Source: Pacificibacter marinus
Lineage (GTDB): Bacteria; Pseudomonadota; Alphaproteobacteria; Rhodobacterales; Rhodobacteraceae
Length of the DNA stretch: 64,000 nt
Reading direction: 5' to 3'
NCBI RefSeq assembly: GCF_018860505.1
Contig: NZ_JAHKPU010000046.1
Location: forward strand, 1-64,000
Positions within the stretch are counted from its first letter, which is position 1. Each line of letters opens with the position of its first letter. Under the pieces are notes generated by a model, which worked only from the letters and a program-made list of their open reading frames with translations, ran no database searches and was not told where the DNA came from. Below, in pieces: positions 19,182 through 28,263 of this stretch. Made by a program: the position numbers and the translations under genes.

Positions 19182-20263
19182 TTTCTTTGGTCAAACGCCC
19201 GCAACCTTCCAAAGCATGGGTTGTCGCAACGCCAATACTTGCCGTGATCGTCACGATGATTTTGGGCGGACTGTTATTTGCAGCCATGGGCAAAGATCCC
19301 TTTGTTGCGATCCGTACGATCTTTTGGGACCCGCTCTTTAACCCTGATTTTGCAGCCTATTCTCGCCCACAATTATTGGTCAAAGCGGCCCCGTTGATTT
19401 TGATCGCGATTGGATTGTCCCTTGGGTTCAAAGCTGGCATCTGGAACATCGGCGCGGAAGGCCAATATATCATCGGCGCGATCACAGGTGCTTCTGTAGG
19501 TCTCGCATTTTACCCGATGGAAGCCTGGTTCATATTTCCGCTGATGATAATCGCGGGCGCTTTGGGTGGTTTTCTTTGGGGGTTAATTCCCGCTTTGTGC
19601 AAAACGAAATTCAATGCCCCCGAGATTTTAGTCTCGTTGATGTTGGTCTATTTCGCCGAGCAAATCATGATCGCCGTCTCGCTTGGCGCCTTGCGCAACC
19701 CCGAAGGCAACGGCTTTCCCGGATCGCGCAACTTGGCGCAATATGCGTCCTCAGCCAACCCCGAACTGATCGCAGGCACAGGCGCGCATTGGGGCGTTAT
19801 GGCCGCTTTTGCTGCGGTGGTTGCGGCTTATGTTTTGCTCAGCAAACACATGCTTGGGTTTCAAATTCGCGTCACAGGTGAAAGCCCGCGCGCCGCGGGG
19901 TTTGCCGGTATCAACGCCAATCGTTTGATCATCTTTTGCCTTGGCACATCCGGCGCTTTAGCAGGACTTGCTGGACTGTTTGAGGTCACGGGGCCGGCGG
20001 GTCAAATCACCACATCCTTCAACACGGGCTACGGTTTCACCGCCATCATCGTTGCCTTTTTAGGGCGTCTGAACCCGATTGGCATTTTACTGGCAGGGCT
20101 CTTGCTGGCGCTGACATTCATCGGCGGAGAACTGGCCCAATTCATGTTGTCGCTGCCGTCAGCGTCGATCCAAGTGTTCCAAGGGATGCTGTTGATGACG
20201 CTTTTGGCCATGGATATTTTCGTGAACTACAAAGTCATCTGGCGCAAAAAGGAGGCCGTGTAA
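19178..20263 (+). CDS. nucleoside/purine-type ABC transporter permease 1
   Basis: A 361-residue inner-membrane protein with about ten hydrophobic segments and the BPD_transp_2 signature around FKAGIWNIGAEGQYIIGA, characteristic of the longer permease of BMP-linked importers. A second conserved stretch, RVTGESPRAAGFAGIN, is the cytoplasmic loop that contacts the ATPase. Start ATG overlaps the ATPase stop by four bases, and its stop (TAATG) shares a base with the next permease. Confidence 0.93.
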   Translation: MISLVKRPQPSKAWVVATPILAVIVTMILGGLLFAAMGKDPFVAIRTIFWDPLFNPDFAAYSRPQLLVKAAPLILIAIGLSLGFKAGIWNIGAEGQYIIGAITGASVGLAFYPMEAWFIFPLMIIAGALGGFLWGLIPALCKTKFNAPEILVSLMLVYFAEQIMIAVSLGALRNPEGNGFPGSRNLAQYASSANPELIAGTGAHWGVMAAFAAVVAAYVLLSKHMLGFQIRVTGESPRAAGFAGINANRLIIFCLGTSGALAGLAGLFEVTGPAGQITTSFNTGYGFTAIIVAFLGRLNPIGILLAGLLLALTFIGGELAQFMLSLPSASIQVFQGMLLMTLLAMDIFVNYKVIWRKKEAV

Positions 20264-21372
20264 TGGATCTCGGATCAATCTCACTGGTCGCGTTTTTCGC
20301 ATCACTGATGGTCGCCTCCACGCCAATCTTATTGGCTGCTTTGGGCGAAATGATCACGGAGCGCGCGGGCGTGCTGAACCTCGGCGTTGAGGGCATGATG
20401 ATCATCGGCGCGATCTGCGGCTTTGCGGTCGCAGTGGAAAGCGGATCGGCCGCCATGGGATTTATTGGCGCAGCCGTAGGAGGCGCGCTGCTCTCGATGC
20501 TCTTCGCGCTTTTGACCCAGTTTTTATATGCAACTCAAGTGCCAAGTGGCTTGGCTTTGACTCTCGTGGGCGTGGGGCTCGCGTCCTTTATCGGACAGCC
20601 CTATGTGGGCGAAAGCCCGCCCGCGGTCGCCAAGATGGCGATCCCTGTTCTGGAGCATATCCCATTTTTCGGGCCGGCAGTGTTCCAACATGATGCGATG
20701 GTCTATATTTCGATCCTGCTCACCATCGCCATCTGGGCGTTTTTAAAATTCACCCGTGGCGGATTGATTTTGCGTGCTGTGGGCGAAAACCACGATGCGG
20801 CCCATGCCTTGGGTTACAAAGTACGCTTGGTCCGCGTCATGGCGATTGGATTTGGTGGGGCCTTGGCAGGATTGGGTGGGGCCTATATTTCGCTGATACG
20901 CGTGCCACAATGGACGGACGGAATCACCGCTGGCATTGGCTGGATCGCGCTGGCGATTGTTGTCTTTGCCTCATGGAAACCGGGGCGTGTTTTGTTCGGC
21001 GCTTACCTGTTCGGGGGATTGACGGCTTTGCAGTTGAACTTGCAAGCGGCAAACGTGCCTTTGTTGTTGGTGCTGCCATATTTGGTGATGCTGTCTGGCG
21101 TGATATATCTTGCGATTGCCGTAGCGGCAGGCTCGTGGAAAAAAACCTTGGATGTTAAACCAACACTCAAGACATTTGCGCAATTCATTGGCACAGGGCT
21201 TGTGTTGTTATTGATCGGCGTTCTGACCAACTATGCGTCTAGTCTTGATCTATTGCTGTTGTCGTCTGCGCCTTTTGTGGCGACGATTGTTGTTTTGGTT
21301 GTGATTTCTGCCCGCAGCAAAGGGGCCTCAAACGGGCCTGCTATGCTGGGTAAAATATTTCAGGCCCACTAA
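20263..21372 (+). CDS. nucleoside/purine-type ABC transporter permease 2
   Basis: A 369-residue membrane protein of the BPD_transp_2 family, partner of the preceding permease. The conserved loop RAGVLNLGVEGMMIIGA lies near residue 35 and the ATPase-contact segment LRAVGENHDAAHALGYKV near residue 170. The last 60 residues add two extra hydrophobic segments (FIGTGLVLLLIGVL and LLLLSSAPFVATIVVLVV), making it longer than the paralogue at 55775-56743 (322 residues). Start shares one base with the previous stop. Confidence 0.92.
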   Translation: MDLGSISLVAFFASLMVASTPILLAALGEMITERAGVLNLGVEGMMIIGAICGFAVAVESGSAAMGFIGAAVGGALLSMLFALLTQFLYATQVPSGLALTLVGVGLASFIGQPYVGESPPAVAKMAIPVLEHIPFFGPAVFQHDAMVYISILLTIAIWAFLKFTRGGLILRAVGENHDAAHALGYKVRLVRVMAIGFGGALAGLGGAYISLIRVPQWTDGITAGIGWIALAIVVFASWKPGRVLFGAYLFGGLTALQLNLQAANVPLLLVLPYLVMLSGVIYLAIAVAAGSWKKTLDVKPTLKTFAQFIGTGLVLLLIGVLTNYASSLDLLLLSSAPFVATIVVLVVISARSKGASNGPAMLGKIFQAH

Positions 21373-21448
21373 GGTCTGGGACTTAAATGAGCCGCAAGGC
21401 TTGTATTTCAAAGGGGGCATCCGTCCCCAAAAATCTGGGAGTGAACAT

Positions 21449-22516
21449 ATGTTCAAAAAAATCCTCGCGACCACAGCTTTGGCCGTCGGCCTTGCTGGTG
21501 CAGCTTTTGCAGACGACAAAACCAAAGTGGGTTTCGTTTACGTCGGCCCAATCAATGATGGCGGCTGGACACAAGGTCATGATCACGGACGTTTAGAGCT
21601 TGAAAAACACTTCGGCGACAAAGTCGAAACTGTATTCGTCGAAAATGTGCCCGAAGGTCCAGATGCAGAACGTGTGATGACGCAAATGGCACTCACTGGC
21701 ACAGACATCATCTTCACGACATCTTTCGGCTTTATGGACCCGACGCTTAACGTTGCGGCCAAATTCCCAGACGTAAAATTTGAGCACGCAACTGGCTATA
21801 AGTCTGCCGAAAACGTAGCCACATATTCGGCACGTTTTTATGAAGGCCGCGCGATCCAAGGGACTATTGCGGGCCGCATGACCAAATCCAACATCATTGG
21901 GTATATCGGTTCTGTTCCAATCCCAGAAGTTGTCCGCGGTATCAACTCTGCCTACATTCACGCGAAAAAAGTAAATCCTGATGTCGAATTTAAAGTTATC
22001 TGGATCTACGAGTGGATGAACCCAGCCAAGGAAGCAGACGCGGCCAAAGCATTGCTTGAACAAGGCGCAGACGTGATCTTGCAACATACAGATTCAACAG
22101 CACCATTGGCCGCCGCCAAAGAAGCTGGCGCTATTGGTTTTGGACAAGCCTCCGACATGTATGATTTTGCCCCAGCGCCACGCGTGTCGTCCATCATCGA
22201 CAACTGGGCGCCCTACTACATCGAACGCACACAAGCGGTCATGGATGGCACTTGGGAAACGGTGAACACTTGGGATGGCATCTCAACTGGTATGGTTGGC
22301 ATCGGCGAAATCACTGACGCAGTTCCTGCCGACGTGAAAGCCGAAGCCTTGGCTTTGAAAGATGCGATCGTTGCAGGCACGTATCACCCCTTCACTGGCC
22401 CCTTGAACAAACAAGACGGCACGCCGTTCTTGGCAGAAGGCGAAGTGGCCGATGATGGCACATTGGCAGGTATGAACTTCTATGTTGAAGGTCTTACAGG
22501 CGACGTTCCACAATAA
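21449..22516 (+). CDS. BMP-family substrate-binding protein of the xdh-linked transporter
   Basis: The 355-residue periplasmic protein has a signal peptide (KKILATTALAVGLAGAAFA) and the Bmp/PnrA fold seen in nucleoside-binding proteins: VGFVYVGPINDGGWTQGHDHG at the N terminus, IIFTTSFGFMDPTLNVAAKFP, and DVILQHTDSTAPLAAAKEAG. ATG 21449 with GGGAG upstream is the start; the open frame reaches back to 21401 but without a signal peptide. Placed last in xdhABC-ATPase-permease-permease-BMP, it probably captures a purine base or nucleoside. A terminator follows. Confidence 0.93.
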   Translation: MFKKILATTALAVGLAGAAFADDKTKVGFVYVGPINDGGWTQGHDHGRLELEKHFGDKVETVFVENVPEGPDAERVMTQMALTGTDIIFTTSFGFMDPTLNVAAKFPDVKFEHATGYKSAENVATYSARFYEGRAIQGTIAGRMTKSNIIGYIGSVPIPEVVRGINSAYIHAKKVNPDVEFKVIWIYEWMNPAKEADAAKALLEQGADVILQHTDSTAPLAAAKEAGAIGFGQASDMYDFAPAPRVSSIIDNWAPYYIERTQAVMDGTWETVNTWDGISTGMVGIGEITDAVPADVKAEALALKDAIVAGTYHPFTGPLNKQDGTPFLAEGEVADDGTLAGMNFYVEGLTGDVPQ

Positions 22517-22547
22517 CTGCGGTTTATTAAAACGCAGAATTTAAATT

Positions 22548-22574
22548 GGCCCACCTGATTTGGTGGGCCTTTTT
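22548..22574 (+). terminator. terminator of the xdh-transport operon
   Basis: Arms GGCCCACC (22548-22555) and GGTGGGCC (22562-22569) with a 6-base loop are followed by TTTTT. It lies about 30 bases past the BMP gene stop. Confidence 0.9.
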
Positions 22575-22662
22575 CGTGTGATCCCTGCGCAGATATTTCG
22601 AGATGCCATCTGACTTGTCTCGACAAGCCAACCACCATTCATCACTGAATACGTGACTTGTC

Positions 22663-22702
22663 AAAAACAAAAACGGAACGGATCATCTGATCACACGCCG
22701 TT
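22663..22702 (-). terminator. possible terminator for the leftward hypothetical gene
   Basis: Nested complementary segments (AACGG at 22677-22681 with CCGTT at 22698-22702, and GATC-ATCT-GATC inside) are followed on the minus strand by a T-rich run (TTTTTGTTTTT). The stem is imperfect, so this is tentative. It lies about 35 bases past the stop at 22737. Confidence 0.45.
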
Positions 22703-22736
22703 TACATAAGATAGATCACGCCTAAGTTTGCGGGTT

Positions 22737-23228
22737 TTAGCGAATGATCGTACAGACTTTGCCACCACCTTTTTTGGGTTTGCAGCTCATTTCATAGCTG
22801 TCTTCTTTTTCGCCACGATCCCCCAAAATCCAACGCCAGACAACGCCGGCAAAAAAGACGACTTTTTCGACAACCCCGGCATCTTCGCTCAAAACATAAT
22901 CGGGTTCCTCGATCACCTTTGCCTCAAAGTCCACATTACCGGTCCCATCATCAATGATAACTTCGGCACTCGGAATGCCGTCATCAATGATTTCCAATTC
23001 CGCCAATTTTCCATTACCGCCTTTGGGCGCAATAATGCGTGTCGGATCAAGCACATCACCGTCTGACCGACCATGATAATATGAACTACCGGTCCCCGAG
23101 ACCCCTGATACTTCTCCCGACACGGTGCTCATAACCGAGGTCGAAATACTGATCTGCATCGCCACCAAAATGATACCAACGACCACAGCTATAGCGATCC
23201 CCGCAATGCTCGCTTTAGATTGAAACAT
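22737..23228 (-). CDS. hypothetical membrane-anchored protein
   Basis: A 163-residue protein whose ATG 23228 follows GGAG at good spacing. Residues 8-27 (SIAGIAIAVVVGIILVAMQI) form one membrane segment, and the rest is predicted periplasmic: a Ser/Gly-rich linker, an acidic middle (LAELEIIDDGIPSAEVIIDD) and a basic Cys-containing end (MSCKPKKGGGKVCTIIR). The frame stays open to 23546 but that part overlaps panC and has no signal or ribosome site. I do not recognise the family. It diverges from panC. Confidence 0.7.
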   Translation of the reverse strand: MFQSKASIAGIAIAVVVGIILVAMQISISTSVMSTVSGEVSGVSGTGSSYYHGRSDGDVLDPTRIIAPKGGNGKLAELEIIDDGIPSAEVIIDDGTGNVDFEAKVIEEPDYVLSEDAGVVEKVVFFAGVVWRWILGDRGEKEDSYEMSCKPKKGGGKVCTIIR

Positions 23229-23435
23229 GAAAACAGTCTCCGCAAAAATACATAATTCATTGGTAATCTCGCAACAAAACATGGCGAAACCATGGTTGAC
23301 CTGAGGACAATATAAGAAATTTACCGCGTTTATCGACCTACTTAAAACCTTGAGACCCAGCCACCACTGACGCTTGCCGAGGTGCCACAAGCTCGCTACT
23401 GTCCGCGCAAGATTATGTCGCGAGGAGGCACTGCG

Positions 23436-24284
23436 ATGAAAATTTGCCGAACCAAAGCCGAGCTGAGAGACGCCGTCCAAGGCTTTCGAGCCCAAAACGA
23501 AACCATCGGTTTGGTCCCCACCATGGGATATCTGCACGAAGGACACATGACTTTGGTACGCACAGCCAAAGCGCAGACAAACCGTGTTATAATAACGATT
23601 TTTGTCAATCCAACGCAGTTTGGCGACCCATCCGATTTGGACGCCTATCCCCGTGATGAGGCGCGCGATTTTGCCTTACTCAAAGCTGAAGGCGTCGACG
23701 CAGTATTTGCCCCAGCGGTTGAGGAAATGTACGATCCATCAGCGCAGACCGTGGTCGAAACTGAACAGCTTGCAAATATGCTCATGGGGGCTTTGCGCCC
23801 AGATCACTACAAAGGTGTCTGCACCATCGTCGCTAAACTGTTCAACATAGCACAAGCGGACAAAGCATTTTTCGGCGAGAAGGATTATCAGCAATTGTTG
23901 GTCATCAAAACGATGGTACGCGATCTCGACATGCCTATTGAGGCCATTGGCGTGCCGACAGTGCGCGAAATTGATGGTCTGGCCATGTCATCGCGCAATG
24001 TGCGGCTGTCACCTGAGGATCGCCAAGCCGCGCTGATTTTGAACAAAGCTTTGGCTTATGGCGATTACGAGGCCTCAGATGGTCGTGAGGCGGCCGATCT
24101 GGAAAACGACATTCGCGCCTTTATTGCCCGTGAACCCCGCGCCACAGTGCAAAGCGTCGATGTGCGCGATGCGGCAAGCCTTGAGGTTCCGACAGGTCAA
24201 ATCACAGCCCCCGTGGTGATCTTGCTCGCGGCGACCTTTGGCGATGTGCTACTTATCGATCAACGGGTCTGCGACCCCAACTAA
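23436..24284 (+). CDS. panC: pantothenate synthetase
   Basis: PanC condenses pantoate and beta-alanine with ATP to make pantothenate. The 282-residue protein shows the nucleotidyl-transferase motifs GLVPTMGYLHEGHMTLV (HIGH-like), IFVNPTQFG, and FGEKDYQQLLVIKTMV, plus SSRNVRLSPEDR (KMSKS-like loop). ATG 23436 follows a strong GAGGAGG; the open frame extends to 23382 without a better site. It is followed after 34 bases by panB, giving a two-gene pantothenate unit. CoaBC, which uses the product, lies 8.5 kb away. Confidence 0.97.
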   Translation: MKICRTKAELRDAVQGFRAQNETIGLVPTMGYLHEGHMTLVRTAKAQTNRVIITIFVNPTQFGDPSDLDAYPRDEARDFALLKAEGVDAVFAPAVEEMYDPSAQTVVETEQLANMLMGALRPDHYKGVCTIVAKLFNIAQADKAFFGEKDYQQLLVIKTMVRDLDMPIEAIGVPTVREIDGLAMSSRNVRLSPEDRQAALILNKALAYGDYEASDGREAADLENDIRAFIAREPRATVQSVDVRDAASLEVPTGQITAPVVILLAATFGDVLLIDQRVCDPN

Positions 24285-24318
24285 AGTCGGCACCAGCCGA
24301 ACGTAAAGGAGACATATC

Positions 24319-25143
24319 ATGTCCACCCAAACCGAAACGATCCGCCGCGTGACCGTGCCACAAATTCGTGACCGCAAAGGAGGGGTGCCCATCGTGTCGC
24401 TCACATCCTACCACGCGCATACTGCTGCAATCGCTGAAAAGTACTGCGACTTTCTATTGGTCGGCGATAGCCTTGGTATGGTGATGCACGGAATGGAAAG
24501 CACCGTTGGCGTGTCTTTGGAATTGATGATCATGCACGGCAAAGCCGTGGTTCGCGGTACCAAACGCGCGCTGATCGTCGTGGATATGCCGTTTGGCTCT
24601 TATGAAGAAAGCCCCTCGCAGGCGTTTCACAACGCCGCAAAAATCATGAAAGAAACGCAGTGCCAAGCGGTGAAACTTGAAGGCGGGGCGCGTATGGCCG
24701 AGACAGTTAAGTTCCTGACAGAACGTGGCATTCCTGTGATGGGTCACATCGGTTTGACCCCACAATCGACAAACACCATGGGCGGTTTCAAGACCCAAGG
24801 TCGCGACGAAGATACTTGGCAAGTCCACATTGATGACGCAATCGCCGTGGCCGAAGCAGGTGCTTTTGCCATTGTGGTTGAGGGGGTCGTTGAACCACTG
24901 GCAGATAAGATCACCAATGCGATCGAGGTGCCCGCCATCGGGATCGGCGCATCCAAAACCTGTGATGGTCAGATTCTTGTGATGGAAGACATGTTGGGGC
25001 TCAACGAATGGGTGCCAAAATTTGTCAAAAAATATGGTGCCATGGGAGAAGCGATTGATGAAGCCGTCGCGGAATATGCAACCGAGGTTAAATCGCGAGC
25101 CTTTCCAGGACCAGCCAATGTCTACGGCTCCAACAAAAAATGA
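24319..25143 (+). CDS. panB: 3-methyl-2-oxobutanoate hydroxymethyltransferase
   Basis: PanB makes ketopantoate from 2-oxoisovalerate and methylene-tetrahydrofolate, the first committed step to pantothenate. The 274-residue (beta/alpha)8 protein has [20 protein letters not shown] (metal-binding Asp), [28 protein letters not shown] and [23 protein letters not shown] follows AAAGGAG. It is followed by a strong terminator. Confidence 0.97.
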   Translation: MSTQTETIRRVTVPQIRDRKGGVPIVSLTSYHAHTAAIAEKYCDFLLVGDSLGMVMHGMESTVGVSLELMIMHGKAVVRGTKRALIVVDMPFGSYEESPSQAFHNAAKIMKETQCQAVKLEGGARMAETVKFLTERGIPVMGHIGLTPQSTNTMGGFKTQGRDEDTWQVHIDDAIAVAEAGAFAIVVEGVVEPLADKITNAIEVPAIGIGASKTCDGQILVMEDMLGLNEWVPKFVKKYGAMGEAIDEAVAEYATEVKSRAFPGPANVYGSNKK

Positions 25144-25149
25144 AACAGG

Positions 25150-25169
25150 ACGCCCTTCGGGGCGTTTTT
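25150..25169 (+). terminator. panCB terminator
   Basis: Stem ACGCCC/GGGCGT closed by a UUCG tetraloop (25150-25165), then TTTTT. Begins seven bases after the panB stop. Confidence 0.92.
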
Positions 25170-25219
25170 GTTTGAGTATTTAGGCTGCGATGGTGCCCCT
25201 GAGGCCCACGTCTCTTGTG

Positions 25220-25282
25220 ATGACGACACAAAGCCGTGTTCCAATGGTCGGGGCGCTGTGTCGTCATTCTACCGTCATTCTA
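25220..25282. repeat. 11-bp inverted repeat plus 11-nt tandem repeat upstream of pirin gene
   Basis: ATGACGACACA (25220-25230) and its exact reverse complement (25257-25267) enclose 26 bases. The right arm runs into two tandem copies of CGTCATTCTA (about 25262-25271 and 25273-25282). There is no T-run, so it does not look like a terminator. It sits 150-200 bases upstream of the pirin gene in an otherwise empty 284-base gap. Operator or decayed element; function unknown. Confidence 0.5.
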
Positions 25283-25427
25283 TCCTTGGCGTCATTGCAG
25301 CCAAAACACTCAGATCCGTCCGATATACGTGCTCAATCTGCGCGCTACCGCACACAAAAGGTGTCCTTTTACCGAATATCGCACAGATGCGATTTTGATT
25401 ATGTTGATCTCAACACAGGAGATCATC

Positions 25428-26342
25428 ATGACCTTTCGCCCAGTAAAATCGATCACCGAAGCCCAAGCCACCATGGAAGGCGCAGGTGTACATCTGTACC
25501 GTGCCTTTGGATTTCACAAACCCCGCGAGTTTGATCCGTTTTTGTTGTTTGACGACTTTCGCAACGACGATCCTGCAAAGTTTGAAAAGGGCTTTCCGTG
25601 GCACCCGCATCGCGGCATCGAAACCATCACCTATGTCTTAGACGGCGAAGTTGAACATGGCGACAGCCTTGGGAATCGTGGTGTTCTGGGCGCGGGATCT
25701 GTACAGTGGATGACCGCAGGCTCTGGCATCATGCACCAAGAAATGCCACGCGCAAACCCTAAGGGGCAGATGCATGGGTTTCAACTTTGGGCCAATTTGC
25801 CCTCGGGCTTAAAAATGACCACGCCGCGTTATCAAGATATTCAAGGGTCGGATATTCCAATCATAACCGACGACGATGGCACCGTGGTCAAGATTGTAAC
25901 TGGGTCTTTTTGGGGCAAGCGCGGTCCTGTGGATGGCGTTGCGGCTGACCCGCTATACTTGGATATTTCAATCCCGCCGAACACGCGCAAAACACTGCCG
26001 GTTGATACTTATGCCAACACCTTTGCCTATATTTTTGCAGGCACTGGCAGCTTTCGCGATGCCTCCACGCCCTACGGGATACGCGTGGAAAAGGAAGTTG
26101 CAGGCGAAGAAATCAACATCCGCGACATGACTGGAAACCGGTCCTTGGTAAACTTTGACACTGGTGATGAAATTTCAGTGCAATCAGGCCCACAAGGCGT
26201 TCGATTTTTACTTATCTCAGGCCAACCGATCCAAGAACCCGTCGCATGGCACGGACCGATTGTGATGAACACGCAAGACGAGCTGCGCCAAGCGATGAAA
26301 GACTTAAAAAATGGAACATTTATTCAGGACCAGAGGCACTAA
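25428..26342 (+). CDS. pirin family protein
   Basis: A 304-residue bicupin. The N-terminal cupin has the pirin metal-site motif HPHRGIETITYVLDGEVEH and later GSGIMHQEMP; the C-terminal cupin (PLYLDISIPPN, TFAYIFAGTGSF) completes the fold. Pirins include quercetin-dioxygenase-like enzymes and redox or stress-related proteins of unclear role, so no substrate is assigned. ATG 25428 with AGGAG upstream is the start; the frame extends far upstream but reads as nonsense. Confidence 0.9.
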   Translation: MTFRPVKSITEAQATMEGAGVHLYRAFGFHKPREFDPFLLFDDFRNDDPAKFEKGFPWHPHRGIETITYVLDGEVEHGDSLGNRGVLGAGSVQWMTAGSGIMHQEMPRANPKGQMHGFQLWANLPSGLKMTTPRYQDIQGSDIPIITDDDGTVVKIVTGSFWGKRGPVDGVAADPLYLDISIPPNTRKTLPVDTYANTFAYIFAGTGSFRDASTPYGIRVEKEVAGEEINIRDMTGNRSLVNFDTGDEISVQSGPQGVRFLLISGQPIQEPVAWHGPIVMNTQDELRQAMKDLKNGTFIQDQRH

Positions 26343-26568
26343 ACATCGCTTAAAATAGCAACAGATCCTGACAAACGATATGCAGATGTCTTTTGATTTA
26401 TATCTATGGTCAAAAATGACGTCTTGGGCGATTTAGTCACCTTCACTTTTTGCCCTCGTGCTGGCACACTAAGGTCATCGCGGTTCAGGCATGAAACTCT
26501 TGAACGCGTGACACATTGTATCTAGGTATCCCCACATCTGTTCGGGGCAAAAGTCGGGTCAACTCCAC

Positions 26569-27225
26569 GTGAAAAAAATCACTCTTCGATCTGTTGTGGC
26601 ATCCAGCCGCATTGGCCCCTTTTGCAGGCCCCCTGCGATGATTGCGCTCATAAGCGTGTTTATTGCCGTGACAAGCACTCCCAACGTGGCGCTGGCCCAA
26701 AGCGCGCCCGCAAAGCCCGCTGAACAAAGCCAGCCCGCCCCTAAAACTCCAGCGCCTACAGATCCGAAACCGCCGGCCCCTGTCATAAGCAAAAGCGAGC
26801 GCGGATCGGTCACAAACCTTCCCTTGCCCCGTTTTGTGTCCCTGAAAGCAACCGAAGCCAACGCACGTCGCGGGCCGTCTCTCAGTCACAGAATCGATTG
26901 GGTGTTTAAGTTGCGCGGCTACCCTTTGGAAGTGATCGCAGAATACGGTCACTGGCGCCGCGTGCGTGACTTTGAGGATGCCACTGGGTGGGTGCATTAC
27001 TCACTGATTACAGGCGTGCGTACGGCGCTCGTTCAACATGATACCGTAGACCTGCATGTGCGCCCCGACCCATCAAGCAGACTGGCCGCACAAGCCGAAA
27101 AAGGCGCAGTATTGCGATTGTTGGAATGTAATATTGACTGGTGCAAAGCCTCGGCTGGCGGCCACAAAGGTTGGCTGCGCAAGACAGGGCTTTGGGGGGT
27201 TGGCGCTGATGAAATCCTTGAATAA
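26569..27225 (+). CDS. exported protein with bacterial SH3-like domains
   Basis: A 218-residue protein starting at GTG 26569. Residues 23-43 form a signal-peptide core ending VALAQS, followed by a Pro/Ala-rich linker (to about residue 75) and two SH3_3/SH3_4-type repeats: ATEANARRGPSLSHRIDWVF with WRRVRDFEDATGWVHYSLI, and VDLHVRPDPSSRLAAQAEKG with CKASAGGHKGWLRK. Such domains usually bind cell-wall or periplasmic targets. The long N-terminal region before the signal core leaves the start uncertain (ATG 26638 is the alternative). A 23-base gap separates it from a capsule-type gene. Confidence 0.8.
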   Translation: MKKITLRSVVASSRIGPFCRPPAMIALISVFIAVTSTPNVALAQSAPAKPAEQSQPAPKTPAPTDPKPPAPVISKSERGSVTNLPLPRFVSLKATEANARRGPSLSHRIDWVFKLRGYPLEVIAEYGHWRRVRDFEDATGWVHYSLITGVRTALVQHDTVDLHVRPDPSSRLAAQAEKGAVLRLLECNIDWCKASAGGHKGWLRKTGLWGVGADEILE

Positions 27226-27248
27226 TCGCACGCAAGATTAGGGGCACT

Positions 27249-28238
27249 ATGCAACAGCTCAAATCACCATTGTCAGCGCGTAATATTCCTGCGGGTTATA
27301 AATCCGCGGTCATCCATGCCTATGGCAGCTGGCTGAACGCCCTCGCTGAGAACAAGCATGATTTTTTCATCAAGCTCTCTCGCAAGCTCGATCAAAAAGG
27401 CCTGTCGACCTATTTGGTCGAAGGCAACAGCCGCACCTCGCGCGGGCTTTTAGAACAACCCCATTTGCACATCATCGTGGGCGGTCCTGCGATGTACGGT
27501 GCTGGAATTTTACATGCCTTTCCGTCCTATTTGTGGGGGTTTTGGTACTTTGATGAAATCGGGCATGGCTGGAACAGCTCTTTGCGGTTTGCGCGCTATT
27601 CAAGTGATGAAGTCGATGCAGAAAAGTCTGCTTTTTTCTTCAACGGTGTCACAGGATACATGCTGCGCGAAAATGTCTCAAAGCACAATCAAGAACCCCG
27701 CATGGACGCGCCGCTGCGTTTGGCGACTGCAACGATTTTTTGCCAACCGACTGACCCAGTCCATCCGCGGCATAATTATTTGTCCATCGAGCAAATGATT
27801 GAAACCGCCTCGACCTACGACAAAGACGCTTTGGTTTATGTCAAACCTCACCCTCATCAGTCAAAAGCAACTCGAAGACGGATTTTAGAAACCTGCGAAG
27901 ACTATCCAAATGTCAAAACCACAGACGCCTCGATCCATGATTTGATAGAGGCTTCACGCGTTGTCATCACGCATAATTCAACCACAGGCTTTGAAGCTTT
28001 GATGCAGCGAAAGCCTGTCATCACCTGCGCCAAATCTGATTACTGGCACGCCACACTGACACCAAAAACTGTGGCTGATTTGCGTGCAGCAATTGAGTTC
28101 GGCCCCGAAACCATGAAAGATTTCGACTTTGAGGGCTATTTTCATTGGTTTTTGGAACTGCATTGCCTTGAGCCAAGCAAAGACAACTTTGCCGACCGTG
28201 CTTGGGCGCGGGTCCGCGAAAAACTTATGCTTTCCTAA
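27249..28238 (+). CDS. KpsS/KpsC-like capsular polysaccharide protein
   Basis: The 329-residue sequence resembles the capsule polysaccharide export/biosynthesis family (Kdo-transferase-like KpsC/KpsS). The diagnostic C-terminal part is VYVKPHPHQS, DASIHDLIEASRVVITHNSTTGFEALMQRKPVITCAKSDYWH, where the THNSTTGFEA motif and the preceding HPH match that family. No signal peptide or membrane span is seen, so it is cytosolic or peripheral. It stands alone, with no other capsule genes in the window, and may modify a lipid-linked glycan. Family call good, substrate unknown. Confidence 0.75.
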   Translation: MQQLKSPLSARNIPAGYKSAVIHAYGSWLNALAENKHDFFIKLSRKLDQKGLSTYLVEGNSRTSRGLLEQPHLHIIVGGPAMYGAGILHAFPSYLWGFWYFDEIGHGWNSSLRFARYSSDEVDAEKSAFFFNGVTGYMLRENVSKHNQEPRMDAPLRLATATIFCQPTDPVHPRHNYLSIEQMIETASTYDKDALVYVKPHPHQSKATRRRILETCEDYPNVKTTDASIHDLIEASRVVITHNSTTGFEALMQRKPVITCAKSDYWHATLTPKTVADLRAAIEFGPETMKDFDFEGYFHWFLELHCLEPSKDNFADRAWARVREKLMLS

Positions 28239-28263
28239 AGCTTCTAAAGCCATAATATAGCGC

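Noticed and set aside
18422-19204. Leftward frame antisense to the ABC ATPase
   Set aside because: Complement of a well-supported ATPase; Ser/Pro-rich product is typical of a shadow frame.
22737-23546. Longer start for the hypothetical protein
   Set aside because: The extension overlaps panC and has no ribosome site, while ATG 23228 has GGAG and begins just before a membrane helix.
26380-26436. 18-codon frame beginning MQMSFDLYLW
   Set aside because: Short, no Shine-Dalgarno, and chance is the simpler explanation.
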